NCBI GenBank assembly: GCA_964428345.1
Contig: CAYRYD010000004.1
Span: 155,241-219,240 of the forward strand
Direction of reading: 5' to 3'
Source: JABDMH01 sp964428345
Lineage (GTDB): Bacteria > Bacteroidota > Bacteroidia > Chitinophagales > Saprospiraceae
DNA: 64,000 nt
Part shown: in pieces, positions 26,778-35,778 of the stretch
Layout of the letters: every line of letters begins with the position of its first letter
How positions within the stretch are numbered: the first letter of the stretch is position 1
The notes under the pieces: model-generated
Database searches by the model: none
Told to the model about the DNA's origin: nothing
Seen by the model: the letters and a program-made list of their open reading frames with translations, nothing else
Translations under genes and position numbers: made by a program

Positions 26778-27422
26778 CTAGGGTTGTTCCTTTTTTCGCC
26801 TGAAATCTCCATTTTTCCAGGCTTTGAAGAATTTTGACCAGGCAATCGGGTTAAGTATATTCATGGGTTTGGCCTGTCCGAAAGAATAATAGGAACTGGC
26901 CTGTTGCCGCAGGTAAAAACTGCCACTTTCCACACCGTCGCTGGGCAGATTTTCTCTTAAACGCTGCATGGTCGCCGCTGCAAGATTGTCTTCGGCCCGT
27001 TCCTGCAATTCTTCCGGAACATCCAGGGCCAGGAATTCGATCTTAAAATGCTCGCGACTGGGCCAGGGATAGATCTGAGCCACCGGAAGGTTGATGGTAT
27101 CTTTGCTCATCATCTGAATGATGGTATACCGGTTGCTGGTGAGCGTATCCGGAATCTCAAAACGCACGGTTTCAAATCCGATGGCCGAAAAAACCACCAC
27201 ATCCCCTTCTTCGGCAACGATCGAAAAGAATCCATCCCAATCGGAAAAAGTACCGCGGCCCGATTTTTCAATCAGGATATTGGTCAACGGTACGGGCACG
27301 ATGGCATCATCTTCAACGGTCACCACACTACCTGAAAACTGAATGATCTCTCCCTGCAGTTGGGCAGCAAGGAAAGAAGGCACAGCAAACAGCAAGAATA
27401 GTCCAAAAAGATACCTGTGCAT
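26778..27422 (-). CDS. Secreted carboxypeptidase-regulatory-like domain protein
   Basis: This is a 214-residue exported protein with a signal peptide (MHRYLFGLFLLFAVPSFLAA). Residues about 20-105 resemble a carboxypeptidase-D regulatory-like beta-sandwich: VPLTNILIEKSGRGTFSDWDG, then GFFSIVAEEGDVVVFSAIGFETV. The rest is charged and helical and ends with basic residues. In Bacteroidota such folds are often the plug-side module of outer-membrane receptors, but no barrel follows here. It lies between metF and lon, with a 131-bp gap to lon's stop. The function is unknown. Confidence 0.82.
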   Translation of the reverse strand: MHRYLFGLFLLFAVPSFLAAQLQGEIIQFSGSVVTVEDDAIVPVPLTNILIEKSGRGTFSDWDGFFSIVAEEGDVVVFSAIGFETVRFEIPDTLTSNRYTIIQMMSKDTINLPVAQIYPWPSREHFKIEFLALDVPEELQERAEDNLAAATMQRLRENLPSDGVESGSFYLRQQASSYYSFGQAKPMNILNPIAWSKFFKAWKNGDFRRKKEQP

Positions 27423-27553
27423 GAAGAGCTGATTAAACGGTGAAGATAATGAAATTTATCTCAATGCTAAACGGCGGAAACGGGTCTCTTTTACCCCTAC
27501 GTCCGGGCCTTTAACATGCTCTTAACCTTTCAACAATGATGACTGGAATAGGT

Positions 27554-29965
27554 TTAATTTCCGGTCAAGGCATGCTCCAGTACATCCTCCATTTTCTTGA
27601 CATAGATAAACCGGAGGTCACCTAAGAATTCTTCGTTGATTTCCTGTACATGCTTTTCATTGTCGGCGCAAAGCAGAATCTCTTTCATCCCGGTCCGTTT
27701 AGCTGCCAGCACTTTCTCCTTGATGCCGCCAACGGGCAGTACCCGGCCCCGTAAGGTAATCTCGCCGGTCATAGCCAGGTGCGGTTTGACTTTCCGGCCG
27801 GTGAAGGCCGAGGTAAGAGCAGTCAGCATAGTGACTCCGGCTGAAGGTCCGTCTTTGGGAATCGCCCCTTCCGGTACGTGAATATGAATATCGGTTCTGG
27901 CAAAGCGGGTGTGATCGATCCCCAGCTGTTTGGTATGGGCCTTGATGAAACTTAACGCCGTAGCAGCCGATTCTTTCATCACATCCCCAAGGTTACCGGT
28001 TAGGGTAAGCTTACCGGTCCCTTCACTAAGACTCACTTCGATAAAGAGAATTTCGCCGCCGACACTGGTCCAGGCCAGACCCACCGCTACACCCGGTACC
28101 CGGGATTCGGTGTATAAATCTTTACTGAAGCGGGCCGGACCGAGAATCCCAGGTAGTTCTTTCGCGCTGACCACCACCTGTTTCACCTCGTCCATGGCAA
28201 TCTGTTTGGCCGCATTCCTCATCACCCCGGCTATCCGCCGGTTTAGACTCCTTACTCCCGATTCCCGGGTGTAATCCTGGATCATCTGTCTGATGGCCGG
28301 TGTCCGGATCGAAATCTGATTGGCCTTGAGCCCGTGTTCTTTCCGGAGTTGAGGAATCAAATGCCTTTTTGCGATTTCCACTTTCTCTTCGAGCGAATAA
28401 CCGCTGATCTCGATAATTTCCATCCGGTCCAGTAGTGCGGGCTGAACATTGACCAAAGAATTGGCAGTCGCCACAAACATGACTTTCGACAAATCGTACT
28501 CCAATTCAAGATAATTGTCGTAAAAGGTCGAATTCTGTTCGGGGTCGAGCACCTCAAGCAAGGCCGATGAAGGATCTCCCCGGAAGTCCTTACCTACCTT
28601 GTCAATTTCATCCAGGATAAAGACCGGATTGGATGATTCGGCTTTCTTGATGGACTGGATGATTCGTCCCGGCATGGCGCCGATATAGGTTTTCCGATGA
28701 CCGCGAATCTCCGATTCATCATGCAGACCACCGAGCGACATTCGGATAAACCTTCGCTGCAATGCATTGGCGATGCTGCGTCCCAGCGATGTTTTACCCA
28801 CCCCGGGAGGTCCGACCAGACAGAGAATGGGCGCCTTCATATCTCCTTTCAGCTTCAGGACAGCCAGATGCTCAATAATTCGCTCCTTGACCTTTGTCAA
28901 CCCGTAATGATCCTTATCCAGAACCTCCTTTACCTTCTGAAGGTCAAAATTATCTTTAGTGTATTCACTCCAGGGCAGATCAACCAATAAATCCAGGTAG
29001 TTGAGCAGGACCGAATACTCCGCTACCTGCGGATTGGTCCGCTTGACTTTGGTCAGCTCTTTTTCAAAGGCCTTCTTAACGTTTTCAGGCCAGTGTTTCT
29101 TGCTTGCCCGGGCTTCAAGTTCGTTGAGCTCCGCCTGATGGGGGCTCTGACCCAATTCCTCCTGAATGGTCTTCAACTGCTGATGCAGAAAGTAATCTCT
29201 CTGTTGTTTGTCGATATCTCCCCGCACTTTCATATCGATCTCGTCTTTCAAAACGAGTATCTGCATTTCCCGTTGCATATGCTGAAGCACCAGTCTGGCT
29301 TTTTCATCCACACTGCCCAGTTCGAGGATTGCCTGTTTTTCAGCCATCGAGATAGCCAGGTTGGAAGCGATAAAATCCAGGAGGAACAGGTCGCTCTTAA
29401 TATTGCTGAGCATCACCGAGGCTTCAGAAGGTATGTTGGGAGACAACTTGATGATTTGGGCAGCAAGATCCCGGACTGTCACAATCAGTGCCCGGAACTC
29501 ATTGGCATCTTCCGGCATGATGGTTTCGAGCTCGGTGATCTTTACCTCCATGTGGGGGTCTTCCTGAAGGATGTTGTCCAAGACAAACCGTCTCTTTCCC
29601 TGGAGGATGGTGGTGGTAGTGCCATCAGGCATTTTAAAAAGCTTCAGGATCTTGGCTACTGTACCAATCTGATAGAGGTCCTTATAAGTCGGATCCTCTA
29701 CATTCATGTTTTTCTGGGAAACAACGGCCAGTAGTTTATCTCCTTCGTAAGCCTGTCTGACCGCCTTGATCGACTTGTCACGGCCAATGGTAATGGGTAT
29801 AATGATACCTGGAAAAAGCACCGTATTCTTGAGAGGCAGCAGGGGGATGTTTTTGGGGATAGCTAAATCTCCCTGATCTTCCTCCTGATCTTCATCAAGG
29901 GGCATGATCGGGAGCATTTCACGATCATCCTGAATGTTATCTATAAACTTTATATCTTCAAACAT
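27554..29965 (-). CDS. lon: ATP-dependent Lon protease
   Basis: Lon degrades misfolded and regulatory proteins in the cytoplasm. The 803-residue protein has the N-terminal substrate-binding domain (about 40-235), a coiled-coil region, an AAA+ module with Walker A GPPGVGKTS and Walker B FILDEIDKVG, and the Lon protease domain. The catalytic Ser708 lies in KDGPSAGVTM and Lys751 in GGIKEKVLAAK. An acidic extension of about 35 residues precedes the Lon N-domain. The leader is unusual for this genome: it has a strong AAGGAGA ribosome-binding site and an imperfect 17-bp palindrome. Confidence 0.98.
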   Translation of the reverse strand: MFEDIKFIDNIQDDREMLPIMPLDEDQEEDQGDLAIPKNIPLLPLKNTVLFPGIIIPITIGRDKSIKAVRQAYEGDKLLAVVSQKNMNVEDPTYKDLYQIGTVAKILKLFKMPDGTTTTILQGKRRFVLDNILQEDPHMEVKITELETIMPEDANEFRALIVTVRDLAAQIIKLSPNIPSEASVMLSNIKSDLFLLDFIASNLAISMAEKQAILELGSVDEKARLVLQHMQREMQILVLKDEIDMKVRGDIDKQQRDYFLHQQLKTIQEELGQSPHQAELNELEARASKKHWPENVKKAFEKELTKVKRTNPQVAEYSVLLNYLDLLVDLPWSEYTKDNFDLQKVKEVLDKDHYGLTKVKERIIEHLAVLKLKGDMKAPILCLVGPPGVGKTSLGRSIANALQRRFIRMSLGGLHDESEIRGHRKTYIGAMPGRIIQSIKKAESSNPVFILDEIDKVGKDFRGDPSSALLEVLDPEQNSTFYDNYLELEYDLSKVMFVATANSLVNVQPALLDRMEIIEISGYSLEEKVEIAKRHLIPQLRKEHGLKANQISIRTPAIRQMIQDYTRESGVRSLNRRIAGVMRNAAKQIAMDEVKQVVVSAKELPGILGPARFSKDLYTESRVPGVAVGLAWTSVGGEILFIEVSLSEGTGKLTLTGNLGDVMKESAATALSFIKAHTKQLGIDHTRFARTDIHIHVPEGAIPKDGPSAGVTMLTALTSAFTGRKVKPHLAMTGEITLRGRVLPVGGIKEKVLAAKRTGMKEILLCADNEKHVQEINEEFLGDLRFIYVKKMEDVLEHALTGN

Positions 29966-29970
29966 AGTGG

Positions 29971-29981
29971 TATATCTCCTT
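29971..29981 (-). promoter_or_regulatory. Strong Shine-Dalgarno sequence of lon
   Basis: AAGGAGATATA on the minus strand lies just upstream of the lon ATG (29965). It is the best Shine-Dalgarno match I see in the window, where most genes have none. Confidence 0.6.
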
Positions 29982-29998
29982 AATCTTTCTTGATGCGG

Positions 29999-30015
29999 TA
30001 CGACATTATGTCATA
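29999..30015. promoter_or_regulatory. Imperfect palindrome upstream of lon (candidate operator)
   Basis: TACGACATTATGTCATA contains the perfect 11-bp inverted repeat GACATTATGTC (30002-30012), extended with one mismatched pair to 17 bp. It lies 34-50 bp upstream of the lon ATG. A stress regulator could bind here; which one is not known. Confidence 0.4.
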
Positions 30016-30169
30016 AACCCGCATCGTTTTGTTACAGTCTGTATTAAGACAATCGCTATGCCACCCGGCCAACAACTGTCAATATCACTGAATTAATCCG
30101 CGTGATTCAGGATTTGTCGCTCTTTCAGGTAAGGTCATTGACAAAACGTCAGTACAGGATCCATTTAAG

Positions 30170-32071
30170 TTACACCTCAGCCAGGACTGATTCGGGCACC
30201 TCCTTTGTCTCGGCCAGCTCTTCTTTTAATTCATCGACCTCTACCTTGAGGTTTTCAATAATGAAATCCTGTCTTTCAGGCGTATTTTTCCCCATGTAAT
30301 ATTCCAGAATCGCCTCAATATTGGTATCCTCATGGAGTCGGACCTGCTCCAGGCGAATATTTTCACCAATGAAATCACCAAATTCGTCCGGTGAAATTTC
30401 GCCTAACCCTTTGAAGCGGGTGATTTCTGCCTTACCACGTAAGGAATCGATTGCGTCTTGCTTCTCTTTTTCCGTATAGCAATAAAAGGTTTGTTTCTTA
30501 TCACGCACCCGGAACAGTGGGGTTTCCAGTATATGTAAATGTCCCTCCCGCACCAGGTCGGGAAAAAATTGGAGGAAGAAGGTCAACAGCAGCAACCGGA
30601 TATGCATACCATCAACGTCGGCATCGGTGGCGATCACCACCCGGTTGTATCGAAGGGTCTCCAACCCGTCTTCGATGTCCAGAGCATGCTGTAAAAGGTT
30701 GAGTTCTTCATTCTGATAAACTATCTTTTTGGTCAATCCAAAACAATTGAGCGGTTTACCCCGCAAGCTGAACACTGCCTGGTGCTGAACATTCCGGGCC
30801 TTGGTGATGGATCCGCTGGCAGAATCACCTTCGGTGATAAAAATGGTAGAGGCATACTTTTCTTCCGGGGAGACCCGGGTCGAATTCAGGTGGATGCGGC
30901 AGTCACGCAGTTTCTTGTTGTGCAGATTGGCTTTTTTCGCCCGGTCGTTGGCCAGTTTTTTAATACCGGCAATCTCCTTACGCTCCCGTTCAGACTGTTG
31001 GATCCGGGCCTTCAGGCCGGTGGCAATGTCCGGTTCACGGTGCAAAAAATCATTGAGTTCCTTTTTGATGAAATTACCAATATAAGTAGCAATGGTTGGC
31101 CGGTCCGGACCCATATTCAACGAGCCGAGTTTGGTCTTGGTCTGTGATTCAAAAACCGGTTCTTCTACCCGGACACTGATCGCGGCAATGATCGATCCCC
31201 GGATATCCTTGGAGTCATAGTTCTTATTATAAAAGTCTCTGATCGCCTTCACCACTCCCTCTTTTAAAGCATTGAGGTGCGTACCCCCCTGGGTGGTGTA
31301 TTGGCCATTGACAAAGGTGTGGTACTGCTCGCCATAGTGATTGCCATGAGTGATGGCCACTTCCACATCTTCACCGGTGAGATGAATGATTGGATAACGG
31401 ATGACTTCATTTTTGGTTTTGTTCTCGAGGAGATCGTATAGCCCCCGGCGGGATGCAATGGTCTTTCCATTGAAACGTATCCTGAGACCCGTGTTTAGAT
31501 AGGCGTAATTCCAGAGCTGCCGTTCAATCATCTCCATGTTGAACCGAAATTTCCGGAAAACTGTGTCGTCAGGTGTAAACCGTACTTCCGTGCCATCAGC
31601 TTCCGTTGATCGCACAATATTGGTTTCGGTCACCAGATTTCCTTTTTCAAAGGAGGCTGCCTTGGATTTGCCTTCACGGTAAGCTGCCACAACAAACTGC
31701 TGGGAAAGGGCATTGACCGCTTTGGTACCGACTCCATTCAACCCTACTGACTTTTGAAAAGCACGCGAATCATATTTCCCCCCGGTATTCATGATCGACA
31801 CGCATTCTACTACCTTGCCAAGCGGGATCCCCCTTCCGTAATCCCGTACCCTTACGGAGTGCTCACTGATCTCCACTTCTATGATATTACCGTAACCCAT
31901 GACAAATTCGTCGATCGCATTATCGATCACTTCCTTCAGCAGCACATAAATACCATCATCTGGTGAAGATCCGTCACCCAGCTTTCCAATATACATACCC
32001 GGTCTTAAACGGATATGCTCTTTCCAGTCAAGCGACTTGATATTGTCTTCAGTATAGGTGACGTTGGCCAT
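30170..32071 (-). CDS. parE: DNA topoisomerase IV subunit B (type IIA, GyrB/ParE family)
   Basis: This is the ATPase subunit of a type IIA topoisomerase that separates replicated chromosomes. The 633-residue protein has the GHKL ATPase domain (EVIDNAIDEF, RDYGRGIP, GLNGVGTKAVNALS), a transducer domain, and a TOPRIM domain (FITEGDSASGS, ATDADVDGMHI). The length and the opening YTEDNIKSLDWKEHIRLRPG favour ParE over GyrB. It has an unusual Asp/Glu-rich C-terminal tail ending in ETKEVPESVLAEV. The partner parC is not adjacent; lon follows on the same strand after about 200 bp. Confidence 0.93.
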   Translation of the reverse strand: MANVTYTEDNIKSLDWKEHIRLRPGMYIGKLGDGSSPDDGIYVLLKEVIDNAIDEFVMGYGNIIEVEISEHSVRVRDYGRGIPLGKVVECVSIMNTGGKYDSRAFQKSVGLNGVGTKAVNALSQQFVVAAYREGKSKAASFEKGNLVTETNIVRSTEADGTEVRFTPDDTVFRKFRFNMEMIERQLWNYAYLNTGLRIRFNGKTIASRRGLYDLLENKTKNEVIRYPIIHLTGEDVEVAITHGNHYGEQYHTFVNGQYTTQGGTHLNALKEGVVKAIRDFYNKNYDSKDIRGSIIAAISVRVEEPVFESQTKTKLGSLNMGPDRPTIATYIGNFIKKELNDFLHREPDIATGLKARIQQSERERKEIAGIKKLANDRAKKANLHNKKLRDCRIHLNSTRVSPEEKYASTIFITEGDSASGSITKARNVQHQAVFSLRGKPLNCFGLTKKIVYQNEELNLLQHALDIEDGLETLRYNRVVIATDADVDGMHIRLLLLTFFLQFFPDLVREGHLHILETPLFRVRDKKQTFYCYTEKEKQDAIDSLRGKAEITRFKGLGEISPDEFGDFIGENIRLEQVRLHEDTNIEAILEYYMGKNTPERQDFIIENLKVEVDELKEELAETKEVPESVLAEV

Positions 32072-32169
32072 ATTGTGACTAAAATTTTCGGTCTGAAATA
32101 TAATTAAATTCTATAATACGAATACCGTCGCACGGAGACATTCGCTAAAATAACGAACCAGGAAGTGCT

Positions 32170-32688
32170 TTAGTTCTTGCGGGTTTCAGCTGGAATCAGG
32201 GTGGTCGGAAACTGGGTGCTGCCGTTATGTGTGTATTTAACGGTCGACTGAATAGGCATCCGGAAGATGTTCATAAAGCTGCTGAGAAATGCCGACAACT
32301 CTGCGGTGTCGATATTGCGGGAATTGGGTTTGAGAAAGTAGGAGAGATACCGGATACTCCCATCTTCGTCCCAAAAGACTTTAAGCCAGAGTTTGACCCC
32401 ATTAAGATCAAATTCGATTTTCTGGGCATAAGTCTCCATCTCGCCAATCATATACATCCACTTGTCAAAGGCCAGATTCATATCGTCATGACATACGGTC
32501 AGGAGAATATCGTGATAGATTTCATAGAGGAGTCCGTATTGCTCTTCATATTCTCCAATCTGAAAAACCTTGGGAAGGGTCAGCTCCTTGATCGGGGATT
32601 CGTCAATCAATACTTCGTTTTGCCTCTGTTGAGCAATGCCGAAAAGTGTCTGTAAGACAAGGAAAACAATCAACAATAATTTTTCCAA
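32170..32688 (-). CDS. Secreted protein of unknown function
   Basis: This is a 172-residue protein with a signal peptide (MEKLLLIVFLVLQTLFGIAQ) and no recognised domain. The mature part is mixed alpha/beta, with an aromatic-rich centre (KWMYMIGEME, VKLWLKVFWDEDGSIRYLSY). The start is TTG at 32688; no in-frame ATG or GTG lies nearby. A good -7 element at 32718-32711 leaves a short leader consistent with that start. It lies downstream of the divergent CvpA-like gene promoter and upstream of parE, and is probably transcribed on its own. Confidence 0.75.
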   Translation of the reverse strand: MEKLLLIVFLVLQTLFGIAQQRQNEVLIDESPIKELTLPKVFQIGEYEEQYGLLYEIYHDILLTVCHDDMNLAFDKWMYMIGEMETYAQKIEFDLNGVKLWLKVFWDEDGSIRYLSYFLKPNSRNIDTAELSAFLSSFMNIFRMPIQSTVKYTHNGSTQFPTTLIPAETRKN

Positions 32689-32710
32689 TGCTCTGTTTGA
32701 CCTTAACTTC

Positions 32711-32718
32711 CAAATGTA
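32711..32718 (-). promoter_or_regulatory. Candidate promoter of the 172-aa secreted protein gene
   Basis: TACATTTG on the minus strand matches TAnnTTTG. TTTG (32746-32743) lies 24 bp further upstream. The start codon is 23 bp downstream. Confidence 0.5.
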
Positions 32719-32811
32719 ACGAAATTTTTAAAGCCCACAGTACAAATTGCCATAACTATAGTTGTATACCCTCAATATACAAGATTTAACACATTAATGA
32801 AAAATTTAATG

Positions 32812-32819
32812 TATCTTTG
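32812..32819 (+). promoter_or_regulatory. Candidate promoter of the CvpA-like gene
   Basis: TATCTTTG matches the Bacteroidota -7 consensus exactly, 59 bp upstream of the ATG at 32879. A partial -33 (TTTA, 32785-32788) lies about 23 bp upstream. Confidence 0.5.
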
Positions 32820-32878
32820 GAGTTGCAGGACTGACCGGTCAAGCCCGCAAGGGACTGCAGAGTTAACCACCATCTGAT

Positions 32879-33400
32879 ATGACATACGATATTATCTGTC
32901 TGGTAATGATCCTGATCGCCTTTGCAGGCGGTTTTCAAAAAGGCGTAGTACGAATTTTCGGCTGGTTGATTGCCATTCTCCTGGCCTCGGGCACTACCTT
33001 ATGGAGTGCCCCCTACCTGTTGGACTACCTTGGCTCGCCTTCGGTCGGGTGGTCTTCGCCTGTTCCGGAAATCATGCTGGTGGTCGAATTTGCCCTGTTG
33101 ATGTGGCTGCTGACCTCGCTGATGGGCACGCTCTGGAAGCCCGTGGCCCGCAAGAAAGAAAGCATGGTTCAGAATGTTACCGGCGGCCTTATGCTGAGTG
33201 GTATCATGGTGTTTAGCATTGCCATCCTCAGTGGATTTTTTGACCAGACCAGGGTGATTTCGCAGCAGACCAGACAGCAGAGTATTGCCTATAAAATATT
33301 GACTCCGATTCATCATACGAGCAAGAAGATCTGGATCAATTTAACCTCCAACGTCTCGGTTGTCCATCATCGGTACTCTCCCCGGAAGCCAATCGGTTAA
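32879..33400 (+). CDS. CvpA-family membrane protein
   Basis: This is a 173-residue inner-membrane protein with four predicted helices, of the CvpA (colicin V production) family. The opening MTYDIICLVMILIAFAGGFQKG is the family signature. CvpA is needed for colicin V export and bile or antimicrobial tolerance in enteric bacteria; its molecular activity is unsettled. The soluble C-terminal tail (about 120-173) is basic. It ends 2 bp from the convergent obg stop. Confidence 0.88.
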   Translation: MTYDIICLVMILIAFAGGFQKGVVRIFGWLIAILLASGTTLWSAPYLLDYLGSPSVGWSSPVPEIMLVVEFALLMWLLTSLMGTLWKPVARKKESMVQNVTGGLMLSGIMVFSIAILSGFFDQTRVISQQTRQQSIAYKILTPIHHTSKKIWINLTSNVSVVHHRYSPRKPIG

Positions 33401-33402
33401 GC

Positions 33403-34422
33403 TCAGCGAAATGCATCCCCTTTTTCCACATCGCGTTGCAAGGTTTCCCAGATGACGTCTTTTAATTCGGATAATCCGGTCTGGGCGATGGCACTGATAA
33501 AGACGATATTCCACGATGGCGGGAGTTCCTTCCGCAAGAGATCCTGCAATGCGGCATCGATCAGATCGCATTTAGTGATGGCCACTACGCGGGGTTTATC
33601 CAGTAACTCAGGATTGTAGGCAGTCAGTTCGTTTTCCAGGATTTGATAGGCTCCTGTAATATCGGGTTCATCACATGGAATCATAAACAACAGTACGGCA
33701 TTGCGCTCAATATGCCGGAGAAACCGCAATCCGAGTCCTTTACCTTCATGTGCCCCTTCAATAATGCCCGGTATATCAGCCATGATGAATGACTGATTGT
33801 CCCGGTACGAGACAATGCCCAAATTGGGCTTCAGGGTAGTAAAGGGATAACTTCCAATTTTAGGTTTTGCCGCCGACAGGACAGACAACAAGGTTGATTT
33901 TCCGGCATTTGGAAATCCGACCAGGCCTACATCAGCCAGCACTTTAAGCTCCAGAATCATCCAGCCTTCCTCCCCGGGCATACCCGGTTGTGCATATCGG
34001 GGTGTCTGACGGGTGGCCGACTTAAAATGGGTATTACCAAGACCGCCCTTTCCGCCGGCAACCAGGATCTTCTCTTCCCCGTGTTCCAGTATCTCGCATT
34101 TAACCGTACCCGTCTCGGCATCTTTTGCCACCGTTCCTATAGGCACCTCGAGAATGACATCTTCACCATCGGCGCCAGTACTCTGGTTTGCTCCACCCGG
34201 TGCACCGTTGCCAGCCAGCACATGCTTGCGATAACGCAAGTGCAGCAAGGTCCACTTGTTGCGATCACCCCGTAGGATAATATGGCCACCCCGGCCACCG
34301 TCTCCTCCATCCGGACCACCTTTCGGATTGCGACGGTCGCGGTGAAAATGGATCGAACCTGCTCCTCCATGCCCGGAGCGGCAATTAATCTTGATATAGT
34401 CTATGAAATTCTCCTCTGCCAT
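33403..34422 (-). CDS. obg: GTPase ObgE/CgtA
   Basis: Obg is a ribosome-associated GTPase involved in 50S assembly and stress responses. The 339-residue protein has the glycine-rich Obg fold (about 1-158, e.g. GHGGAGSIHFHRD, GPDGGDGGRGG) and a G domain with GFPNAGKST (G1), DIPGIIEGA (G3) and TKCDL (G4, a variant of NKxD). The OCT domain of Firmicutes is absent, as usual in this phylum. It lies downstream of adk on the same strand, a common Bacteroidota arrangement. Confidence 0.96.
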   Translation of the reverse strand: MAEENFIDYIKINCRSGHGGAGSIHFHRDRRNPKGGPDGGDGGRGGHIILRGDRNKWTLLHLRYRKHVLAGNGAPGGANQSTGADGEDVILEVPIGTVAKDAETGTVKCEILEHGEEKILVAGGKGGLGNTHFKSATRQTPRYAQPGMPGEEGWMILELKVLADVGLVGFPNAGKSTLLSVLSAAKPKIGSYPFTTLKPNLGIVSYRDNQSFIMADIPGIIEGAHEGKGLGLRFLRHIERNAVLLFMIPCDEPDITGAYQILENELTAYNPELLDKPRVVAITKCDLIDAALQDLLRKELPPSWNIVFISAIAQTGLSELKDVIWETLQRDVEKGDAFR

Positions 34423-34576
34423 CAGGACGCTTGTATTGACCTATTACCGGATAATCAAAAAAATTACGGCTGGACAATGCCCTGCTTACAGACCAGAGGC
34501 TGTTGAACAGCTGACATATATCATAATTAGATAGTATTCTCAATAAAATCAGCGCGGTGAGTATTTCAACGACCTC

Positions 34577-35155
34577 CTAGGCAGGCAACGACCTTATCAA
34601 ATTACTAAGGCGGTCAAAAATATCGTCGATACTCCCTACCCCATTGATCCTAAAGGAGCGGTTATGCTTTTGATAAAATTCAAATACGGGTTCAGTCTCT
34701 TCCTTGTACACCTTGATCCGGTTTTTGATGATTTCCTCATCAGCATCGTCGGTCCGGCCGGAAGTCTTGGCCCGCTCCAGAATCCGTTGAATGATCTCTT
34801 TATCATCAACCTCGAGGGCGATCAAGGCAGAAATCACCTGATCTCGTTCAGCCAGCAATTCATCCAACGCTTCAGCCTGTAAGACATTGCGGGGGTAACC
34901 ATCAAATATGATACCTGCCACGTCATGATTTTCTTCCATCTTCTTCCGCAACATGCCGATAGTGATCTCATCGGGCACCAGTAATCCCTGGCTGATATAG
35001 GTCATGGCTTGCTGACCCAGTTTGGTCTTATTCCCAATCTCAGCTCTAAAAAGATCTCCAGTGGATATATGCAGAAAGTTAAATTCCTCAACCAGTTTCT
35101 TCGCCTGAGTCCCTTTCCCCGATCCGGGAGGACCAAACAAAATCAAATTTGTCAT
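34577..35155 (-). CDS. adk: Adenylate kinase
   Basis: Adk interconverts AMP, ADP and ATP. From the ATG at 35155 it is 192 residues, the short-lid form with no zinc-binding Cys in the LID. Motifs are the P-loop LFGPPGSGKGTQ, the AMP-binding HISTGDLFR, and IFDGYPRN. A longer in-frame opening (35200) is rejected because the P-loop should lie right at the N-terminus; the ATG at 35158 is one codon earlier and equally possible. It lies upstream of obg and 75 bp downstream of the NlpC/P60 gene. Confidence 0.96.
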   Translation of the reverse strand: MTNLILFGPPGSGKGTQAKKLVEEFNFLHISTGDLFRAEIGNKTKLGQQAMTYISQGLLVPDEITIGMLRKKMEENHDVAGIIFDGYPRNVLQAEALDELLAERDQVISALIALEVDDKEIIQRILERAKTSGRTDDADEEIIKNRIKVYKEETEPVFEFYQKHNRSFRINGVGSIDDIFDRLSNLIRSLPA

Positions 35156-35230
35156 CATGTAATTGCCATGGTTTATGCAGCAAAGAAACGAAGATAACAA
35201 CTTTGAAGAAGGTTGGTGTCAATGTCCGGC

Positions 35231-35713
35231 CTATTTAGCCGCCATACCGGATAATACATCCCGTACTCCCTCTATCCGCGATGTCCAGTAATGGGATTCG
35301 AATAATTTTTCCCGGATGACACCCCGGGAAGTGGTACAATGAGTGACCCAGATTTCTCCATTTCTTACCCCGGTAATGATAGCCACATGATTGATCTTGC
35401 CAGCCTGCCGGAAGAAAATCAGGTCGCCGACCCTGGCCTTCTGAGGCGAAATCTTTTTCCCCAACTTCATCTGGGCAGAGGAAGAGCGAGGCAGGGAGAT
35501 TGCGTGATCTTTAAAAACGGTAAAGACCAGGCCGGAACAATCGAGCCCTCTTTTATCCACACCACCATACCGGTACCGGGTGCCAATAAAAGCATTGGCC
35601 TTCGACGCGATGGAATGCCGGACTGAATGTCTGACAGATTCCGGATGTTGCAGGGTTTTGGGTGCGGTGCAACTCACCAACAAAAGCACTAACAAACCAA
35701 AACACTTGTTCAA
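35231..35713 (-). CDS. NlpC/P60-family lipoprotein (C40 peptidase)
   Basis: This is a 160-residue lipoprotein with lipobox LLVSC (Cys15) and one NlpC/P60 domain that cleaves gamma-D-Glu to meso-diaminopimelate bonds in peptidoglycan. The catalytic residues are Cys59 (DCSGLV), His109 (INHVAII) and a third polar site at His125 (WVTHCTTSRG). The start is TTG at 35713, with an in-frame TAA immediately upstream, so there is no alternative. A -7 element lies 20 bp upstream. It should act in the periplasm as a cell-wall remodeler. Confidence 0.93.
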   Translation of the reverse strand: MNKCFGLLVLLLVSCTAPKTLQHPESVRHSVRHSIASKANAFIGTRYRYGGVDKRGLDCSGLVFTVFKDHAISLPRSSSAQMKLGKKISPQKARVGDLIFFRQAGKINHVAIITGVRNGEIWVTHCTTSRGVIREKLFESHYWTSRIEGVRDVLSGMAAK

Positions 35714-35732
35714 TTAATCAGATTTTCAGCAA

Positions 35733-35740
35733 CAAATATA
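35733..35740 (-). promoter_or_regulatory. Candidate -7 element of the NlpC/P60 gene
   Basis: TATATTTG on the minus strand matches TAnnTTTG, 20 bp upstream of the TTG start. It supports that non-ATG start. Confidence 0.45.
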
Positions 35741-35778
35741 TATAATTAAACTATAATATAATGAAATGCTGCTCAGGT

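Noticed and set aside
29093..29734. 213-codon open frame opposite lon
   Set aside because: It lies wholly inside lon, whose domains cover the region; the product is low in recognisable structure.
29967..29981. Similarity of the lon ribosome-binding site to the phage T7 gene 10 leader used in vectors
   Set aside because: Only the short AAGGAGATATACC stretch matches. There is no T7 promoter, operator or vector sequence nearby, so chance similarity is more likely than contamination.
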